This document shows, piece by piece, positions 12,521-16,441 of a DNA stretch of 16,441 bases; the stretch's first letter is position 1, and every line of letters begins with the position of its first letter. The notes below the pieces were generated by a model. The model saw only the letters and a program-made list of their open reading frames with translations. It was not told the DNA's origin and made no database searches. A program made the position numbers and the translations under genes. The stretch comes from Actinomycetes bacterium (GTDB taxonomy: Bacteria > Actinomycetota > Actinomycetes > S36-B12): contig JAUHZW010000021.1 in the NCBI GenBank assembly GCA_030425745.1, positions 1 to 16,441 on the forward strand, in the 5' to 3' direction.

Positions 12521-14395
12521 GGTGGTGATCGTCAGCCCGTTGCGGGTGACCGTCACACCGTTGTCGTCCACCGTCACCGGAACGACCTCGCCGTCCATGC
12601 GGGGCACGAACACCGACACCATGACGTCAGACCCGCGCTTGCGCTTCATGCTCAGATCACGGGACAGGACGGCACCGGGAAGCTTCTCACCCCAGTCGCC
12701 GGTGAACCACCCGACGTTGGAGCCCTTCCTCGCCGTGCGGATGTCCCAGTTGCCCGGCCCGGACTTGTAGACGTCCATGCGGGCATTGCCGGAGGCCAGG
12801 GTCAGCACGTCGTTCTCGTACGACAGCGCGCCCACGCCCGGGGGCAGCTGCCAGCGCTGCTTGACCTCGCGGCGCTTCTTGCTCTTGACCTTCTTCGCGT
12901 CGACGTAGTCCGCGACGATCATCGCGTCGATGGACCGCACGTACGACGTGCAGCGCGTGATCGTCATCGAGTTCCACGTGCGGTCGGCCAGGCACGTGGT
13001 GTCGTTGCCGCCCTCGCGCCAGTCGGAGTTGCTCGAGACCTTGCGGACGCCGGCACCGCGGTTGCGTGAGACGTTGCTGACGGTGAACGACGAGTGCGCG
13101 GTGCGCGACTTCATGAACCAGCGCAGCGAGCTGCCGTTCTCATAGCGGTACGGGCCCGGGTCGCCGATCCACTCGACGCCACGGGAGTAGAGCGTCATGC
13201 CCGCGCCGTCATCGTGCGTGTGCGCGGTGCCGGGGCGCGAGGACGAGTAGCGCAGGGAGTAGTACGTGTCGGGGCCGCCGGGCTGCGGACGCCAGCCGGC
13301 TCGGCCGAACACGTATCCACCGTCGTACACGGTGTAGACGGGGTTGGGCGGTGCACCCGCGGTGCCCTTGGAGCGGATCCAGTCCGCTCGCCAGTCCCCG
13401 ACACCGAAGCTGCCGCGCAGCCCGGAGTTGATCGAGTCGCCGAGCGACGTCAGCTTGAAGTCCGGGCGGAACGCCTGGGCGACGAACTGATACAGCAGGC
13501 CCTTGAGTGATGTCACCGTGTCGGTGGGGATTCCGCAGGTCTGGCCGGCACGCTCGGCATCGGAGAGCAGGGCCTCCATGTAGGCGGCGTAGCCGGGTGA
13601 GCCCTCCACGTCACTGCCATCGGGCTGCACCAGACCGCGGGCCATCGCCTCGATGTTCTGCCAGGCACGCGAGATGCCGGGGGGATCCTGCACCCAGCAG
13701 TAGGCGGCGAGTGCACCGGTCTGGCGGATGAGGTCGGTGTTGTTGGTGCCCGTCGCGGTGGTGCGGTGTCCCTTGAAGCCGCGGATCATCGTCTGCGCGT
13801 CACGCAGCGCAGCGTCGATGATCTTCTGATCGTTCAGCGTCTGCGCCGCGCACACGAGCGTTTGCGTGCGCAGGCCGCCGTAGATCGACCCGTCGACCCA
13901 ATAGGCACGCTTCCCGCGGTGATCGTCGATCCAGTAGTACATGAGGTCGCGGAAGCGCTGCACCATGGCGGTGTTCTGCGTCTTCACGCCCTCGTAGAGC
14001 AGGGGCAGTGCCCAGTCGAGGGAGTTCACGTGCCGGTCGCCGGAGGTGTCGGTGCCGCTCTGCGGCTTCCAGTTCGGGTGCTCGGTCAGGTAGTAGGTGC
14101 CGGGCTTGCCCATGACGACCTTGCCCTTCATGAGCTGCCGGGCGCGCGTGCGCTGCAGCTTCTCGCGAAGGGGCGGGTGCAGGGCGGTGCACCAGGAGCC
14201 GATCTGTGTCGGCATCACCAGGGGCTGGGGAGCGGGGGCGGCGGGGGGTGCCGGCTCGGTGGGCACTGAGGCCGGATCGGTCGGAGCGGTCTCGTCCGCG
14301 GCCGCGGGAGCCGCCAGCAACGCCAGCAGGGTCGCGCCGGCGGCCGCTACGGCCACACCGACGGACCCCCGTGAGTCACGCCTCTTTCGCCACAT
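12503..14395 (-). CDS. secreted heparinase II/III-like polysaccharide lyase
   Basis: 630 residues. MWRKRR, a hydrophobic core and APAAA-DE give a Sec signal peptide cut near residue 33; a Pro/Ala/Thr-rich linker runs to about 60. Residues 65-340 form the alpha/alpha toroid of the PL12/alginate-lyase type, including GTNNTDLIRQTG (216-227) and DGSDVEGSPGYAAY (259-272). Residues 355-630 are the heparinase II/III beta-sandwich, with GRAGWRP and AHTHDDGAGMTLYSRG (391-406). By analogy to HepC, N218/N219, Y269 and H394 are likely catalytic. It probably cleaves an acidic polysaccharide outside the cell by beta-elimination, with the substrate unknown. An in-frame stop just upstream makes ATG 14395 the first possible start. 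It overlaps the DUF2236 gene by 20 bp, so coupling is likely. Confidence 0.82.
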   Translation of the reverse strand: MWRKRRDSRGSVGVAVAAAGATLLALLAAPAAADETAPTDPASVPTEPAPPAAPAPQPLVMPTQIGSWCTALHPPLREKLQRTRARQLMKGKVVMGKPGTYYLTEHPNWKPQSGTDTSGDRHVNSLDWALPLLYEGVKTQNTAMVQRFRDLMYYWIDDHRGKRAYWVDGSIYGGLRTQTLVCAAQTLNDQKIIDAALRDAQTMIRGFKGHRTTATGTNNTDLIRQTGALAAYCWVQDPPGISRAWQNIEAMARGLVQPDGSDVEGSPGYAAYMEALLSDAERAGQTCGIPTDTVTSLKGLLYQFVAQAFRPDFKLTSLGDSINSGLRGSFGVGDWRADWIRSKGTAGAPPNPVYTVYDGGYVFGRAGWRPQPGGPDTYYSLRYSSSRPGTAHTHDDGAGMTLYSRGVEWIGDPGPYRYENGSSLRWFMKSRTAHSSFTVSNVSRNRGAGVRKVSSNSDWREGGNDTTCLADRTWNSMTITRCTSYVRSIDAMIVADYVDAKKVKSKKRREVKQRWQLPPGVGALSYENDVLTLASGNARMDVYKSGPGNWDIRTARKGSNVGWFTGDWGEKLPGAVLSRDLSMKRKRGSDVMVSVFVPRMDGEVVPVTVDDNGVTVTRNGLTITTPLPRP

Positions 14396-15371
14396 CCGTC
14401 ACATGATCACCCGAAGGTCCCGGTGAAACCAAATCCCGGGATCCGGGCGTGGCGGCGACCCGGTCCAGGCGCTCGCGGGCGGCCGACATCGCTGGCGATG
14501 CCGGGCCCAGAACGGCCCCGAGACCGCCCAGCAGCGCACCCACGGTGGGCCGGGTGACGCTCAGGGGGATGGTGGGCAGCTCGAGCAGTTCCCGGTGCTC
14601 GGGACGCATCGTCGAGACGGCCCCGGCGTAGAGCATCGCGTAGGCCGGGCGACCGGCCAGCGGGATGGGTGGGTTCCGGATGAAGCCGAGCGTCTCCTGC
14701 ACGGCCGGCCCGCCCCGCAGGGAGGGCCCGTAGTCAGCGAGCTGCGCGTCGAGCTCGGCAACCGAGCGCGGGGCGTCGGTCACGCCGACCATCTCGCCGG
14801 CCCGCGCCCACTCGCGCACGTAGGCGTCCTCGCCCCCGGGGATCGGCCCGCCCCACACTCGATGGGTGGCGAGGAAGGAGTCGGTGAAGGCGATGTGGAC
14901 CCAGCGCAGGAGGTCCGGGTCGGACGCGGAGTACTGCCGGGCGACTCCGTCGACCTCGTAGGAGCCGACGACGGGCCGGTGCATGCCGCGCACCCGTGCG
15001 CACTCACGGTCCGCGGCCTTGGTGTCGCCGAAGGTGACGACGGTCAGCCAGCGGGCCGTCCCGGCGAGGCGGCCGAGGCCGTCCTGCTGATAGCGGGAGT
15101 GCTGCTGCACCCCGGCGAGGGCTCCCGGGTGCATGGCCTGCATGAGCAGGGCCCGCACACCGCCGACGATCGTCGCCAGCGAGCCATGCACCGCCCAGGG
15201 TGCGGACGCCGGCCCGAAGTACCCGATGTCGTCGCCGTCGGCCAGCGCCCGCGCCCAGTCCGGGGCGCCCGTGGGATCTCCGGAGACGACACGACGAAAG
15301 CCCGCGGCCACGCGGTCGCGCAGGCCGCCGGCCAGATTCGGGACGGTCAGATCGGGAAGCAGGGAACTCAC
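14376..15371 (-). CDS. DUF2236 / MpaB-type oxygenase family protein
   Basis: 331 residues from GTG 15371. The family pattern is complete: WAVHGSLATIVGGVRALLMQAMHPGALAGVQQHSRY (59-94), TARWLTVVTFGDT (105-117), VRGMHRPVVGSY (127-138), then DPDLLRWVHIAFTDSFL (151-167). H81, H91, H131 and H159 are the conserved histidines. DUF2236 is related to rubber oxygenase Lcp, a b-type haem protein, and to fungal MpaB, which cleaves a prenyl chain. Haem-dependent oxidation of a lipid or isoprenoid chain is therefore plausible but unproven. No signal peptide is seen. The frame remains open far upstream, but that part overlaps the 2-oxoglutarate oxygenase gene and is not family-like. No good ribosome binding site precedes the GTG, so the exact start is less sure. 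Confidence 0.85.
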   Translation of the reverse strand: MSSLLPDLTVPNLAGGLRDRVAAGFRRVVSGDPTGAPDWARALADGDDIGYFGPASAPWAVHGSLATIVGGVRALLMQAMHPGALAGVQQHSRYQQDGLGRLAGTARWLTVVTFGDTKAADRECARVRGMHRPVVGSYEVDGVARQYSASDPDLLRWVHIAFTDSFLATHRVWGGPIPGGEDAYVREWARAGEMVGVTDAPRSVAELDAQLADYGPSLRGGPAVQETLGFIRNPPIPLAGRPAYAMLYAGAVSTMRPEHRELLELPTIPLSVTRPTVGALLGGLGAVLGPASPAMSAARERLDRVAATPGSRDLVSPGPSGDHVTDVAKEA

Positions 15372-15420
15372 CGGATCACTGTGCCGTGCGGCCGACGAGT
15401 TCGCATCCGCAGGTGAACTC

Positions 15421-16125
15421 CTACGAGGCTCCCGCACGGGTGTCCTGGGTCCGGGGATTGACGTGCCGCGACTCGATGTCCGGCGGACGCGCGCTGAGGA
15501 GCCGTTCAGCGAGGGCGGATGGCTGCCGCGGGGTGAAGCGGAAGTCCAGGCTGACCCGCGGGCTGAGGGTCCGGTTCGACGGGCTGTAGTGCTCAAGGGC
15601 ACCTCCGTCGAACAGCAGGAACTCTCCGTAGCGCAGCGGAGCGGACCGGAAGTCGCCCGACCCGTAACTCGTCTCCACCCGCAGCCCGAGATCCGCTGGG
15701 ACGTCGAGCATCGGAATCCATCCGTTGATGTAGTCCCAGCGCCGGGTGTAGTCCACGTCACGATGCGGTGCGCTGATGCTCGGCGACTGTCCGATCTGGA
15801 TCCGCAGGACCGGTCGCTGGGTGTGGGAGATCCGCGGGCCGAACAGCGGCGACATCACGAAGGACATGAACTCCCGGAAGGTCGTGAGCAGGGGACCGTC
15901 CAGTGGGGTCTGCTCCAGCTGCCGACGGAACCCCCGGTTCACGGCCAGCGCCGCGTGGGTGTCCTCAGGGTCACCGATCGGCAGTTCAGAGAAGGACGAG
16001 ATCCCCAGCTCTTCACACATCAGCGGGGCGAACGGGAAGCGACCAGTGTCGTACGCCAGGGTGACGGCCGTGCCATCCGACTGACCCGCGTCGCATTGTG
16101 TGACAGGGTGAGGGACCTCATCCAT
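15421..16125 (-). CDS. StrG-like Fe(II)/2-oxoglutarate-dependent oxygenase
   Basis: 234 residues. The facial triad is clear: H121-R-D123 in ISAPHRDVDY and H179 in FDGGALEHYSPSN, with R190 in LSPRVSLDFRF as the 2-oxoglutarate anchor. The strands VLRIQIGQSPSISAPHRD and NGWIPML and the PLRYGEFLLFDGG turn match the StrG family (named from streptomycin clusters), which hydroxylates small molecules or peptides. The start is ATG 16125 with only a weak GGGG-type ribosome binding site. The gene is divergent from the methyltransferase gene by 69 bp and 49 bp ahead of the DUF2236 gene, so it may head a three-gene transcript. A role modifying a natural product or peptide is inferred from the family and neighbour only. 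Confidence 0.85.
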   Translation of the reverse strand: MDEVPHPVTQCDAGQSDGTAVTLAYDTGRFPFAPLMCEELGISSFSELPIGDPEDTHAALAVNRGFRRQLEQTPLDGPLLTTFREFMSFVMSPLFGPRISHTQRPVLRIQIGQSPSISAPHRDVDYTRRWDYINGWIPMLDVPADLGLRVETSYGSGDFRSAPLRYGEFLLFDGGALEHYSPSNRTLSPRVSLDFRFTPRQPSALAERLLSARPPDIESRHVNPRTQDTRAGAS

Positions 16126-16144
16126 GACGCCCCGATGCTTTCAC

Positions 16145-16161
16145 ACCGATCGGATGTCGGT
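16145..16161. promoter_or_regulatory. inverted repeat in the divergent gap, possible operator
   Basis: ACCGA-N7-TCGGT spans 16145-16161, and CCGATCGG (16146-16153) is an overlapping 8-bp palindrome. The site is central in the 69-bp gap between the oxygenase and methyltransferase genes, where a shared regulator could bind. No confident -10/-35 pairs were found. Confidence 0.25.
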
Positions 16162-16194
16162 CAGCGAATTCCCGAGCAAGAAAGAGGCACACAC

Positions 16195-16441
16195 GTGACG
16201 GAGACGGCGAGCAGGCCGCAGCAGGGATCCCTCACTGCCATCGGATCCGGCATCAAGTCGGCAGCCCACCTGACCCTGGAGGCCCGCGCCCACGTCCAGG
16301 GCGCGGACGTGGTCCTGCTGTGCTCCGCCGACGCCGTCACCGACGCCTACCTGCACGAGCTGAACGACAACGTCGAGGACCTTCACGTCTACTACGGGAT
16401 CGATGTGCCGCGGCGCCAGACCTACAAGGCCATAGCCGGCC
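16195..16441 (+). CDS. tetrapyrrole-methylase-fold SAM methyltransferase, borosin-like (truncated by window end)
   Basis: The first 82 residues are visible from GTG 16195, which follows AAAGAGG at good spacing. SLTAIGSGIKSAAHLTLEA (12-30) is the first strand and glycine turn of the TP-methylase fold, followed by GADVVLLCSADAVTDAYLHELN. EDLHVYYGIDVPRRQTY (61-77) resembles borosin alpha-N-methyltransferases such as SonM and OphMA, where a tyrosine-rich stretch and an R-x-x-x-Y pair (here R73 and Y77) line the active site. Those enzymes methylate peptide backbone amides of a RiPP precursor. This family also includes members of unknown substrate, and any fused or separate core peptide would lie outside the window. 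Family confident; borosin function inferred. Confidence 0.75.
   Translation, partial: MTETASRPQQGSLTAIGSGIKSAAHLTLEARAHVQGADVVLLCSADAVTDAYLHELNDNVEDLHVYYGIDVPRRQTYKAIAG

Noticed and set aside
13766..14269. Plus-strand frame within the lyase gene
   Set aside because: Antisense shadow of a gene with a clear signal peptide and family domains; no motifs in the opposite frame.
15372..15761. N-terminal extension of the DUF2236 protein
   Set aside because: It lies on the StrG-like oxygenase gene in another frame and is Ser/Arg-rich; DUF2236 similarity begins only after GTG 15371.

Overview
This is high-GC DNA with GTG starts, dense packing, actinobacterial families (DUF2252, DUF1707, DUF2236, YwiC-like) and several apparently leaderless -10 hexamers. 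It suggests an actinomycete, probably Micrococcales; I cannot name the genus from sequence alone. Nearly everything is coding. The longest gene-free stretch is about 145 bp (1674-1818), so no gap exceeds 300 bases. I saw no rRNA, tRNA, CRISPR or transposase.

Left part (1-4210), mostly housekeeping or orphan genes: a DUF2252 protein cut by the left edge, a putative Fe(II)/2-oxoglutarate oxygenase with an AspH-like core, a Prx5-type peroxiredoxin, a DUF1707 membrane protein, an ATP-grasp ligase and a small lipoprotein. Two strong stem-loops (2318-2375 and 3761-3800) separate transcription units.

Sugar region (4309-8121): a minus-strand operon of a D-tagatose 3-epimerase-like enzyme, an FGGY kinase of xylulokinase type and RpiB, with a divergent ribokinase. 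Together they could epimerise, phosphorylate and isomerise pentoses or ketoses and feed the pentose phosphate pathway. A YwiC-like membrane protein follows, separated from the ribokinase by 31-bp tandem repeats.

Accessory island (about 8970-12484): an AbiEi/AbiEii type IV toxin-antitoxin pair, a HAD hydrolase whose 3' end overlaps abiEii by 17 bp, then a lower-GC cassette. The cassette holds an HTH-nucleotidyltransferase fusion, a small BrnT-like protein and a small HTH protein. Its promoters lie inside palindromes. It is the best candidate here for a little-described toxin-antitoxin or defence system.

Right part (12503-16441): a secreted heparinase II/III-like polysaccharide lyase, a DUF2236 (MpaB-type) oxygenase and a StrG-like 2-oxoglutarate oxygenase lie in one minus-strand run. 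Divergent from them is the start of a tetrapyrrole-methylase-fold SAM methyltransferase resembling borosin backbone N-methyltransferases, cut by the right edge.
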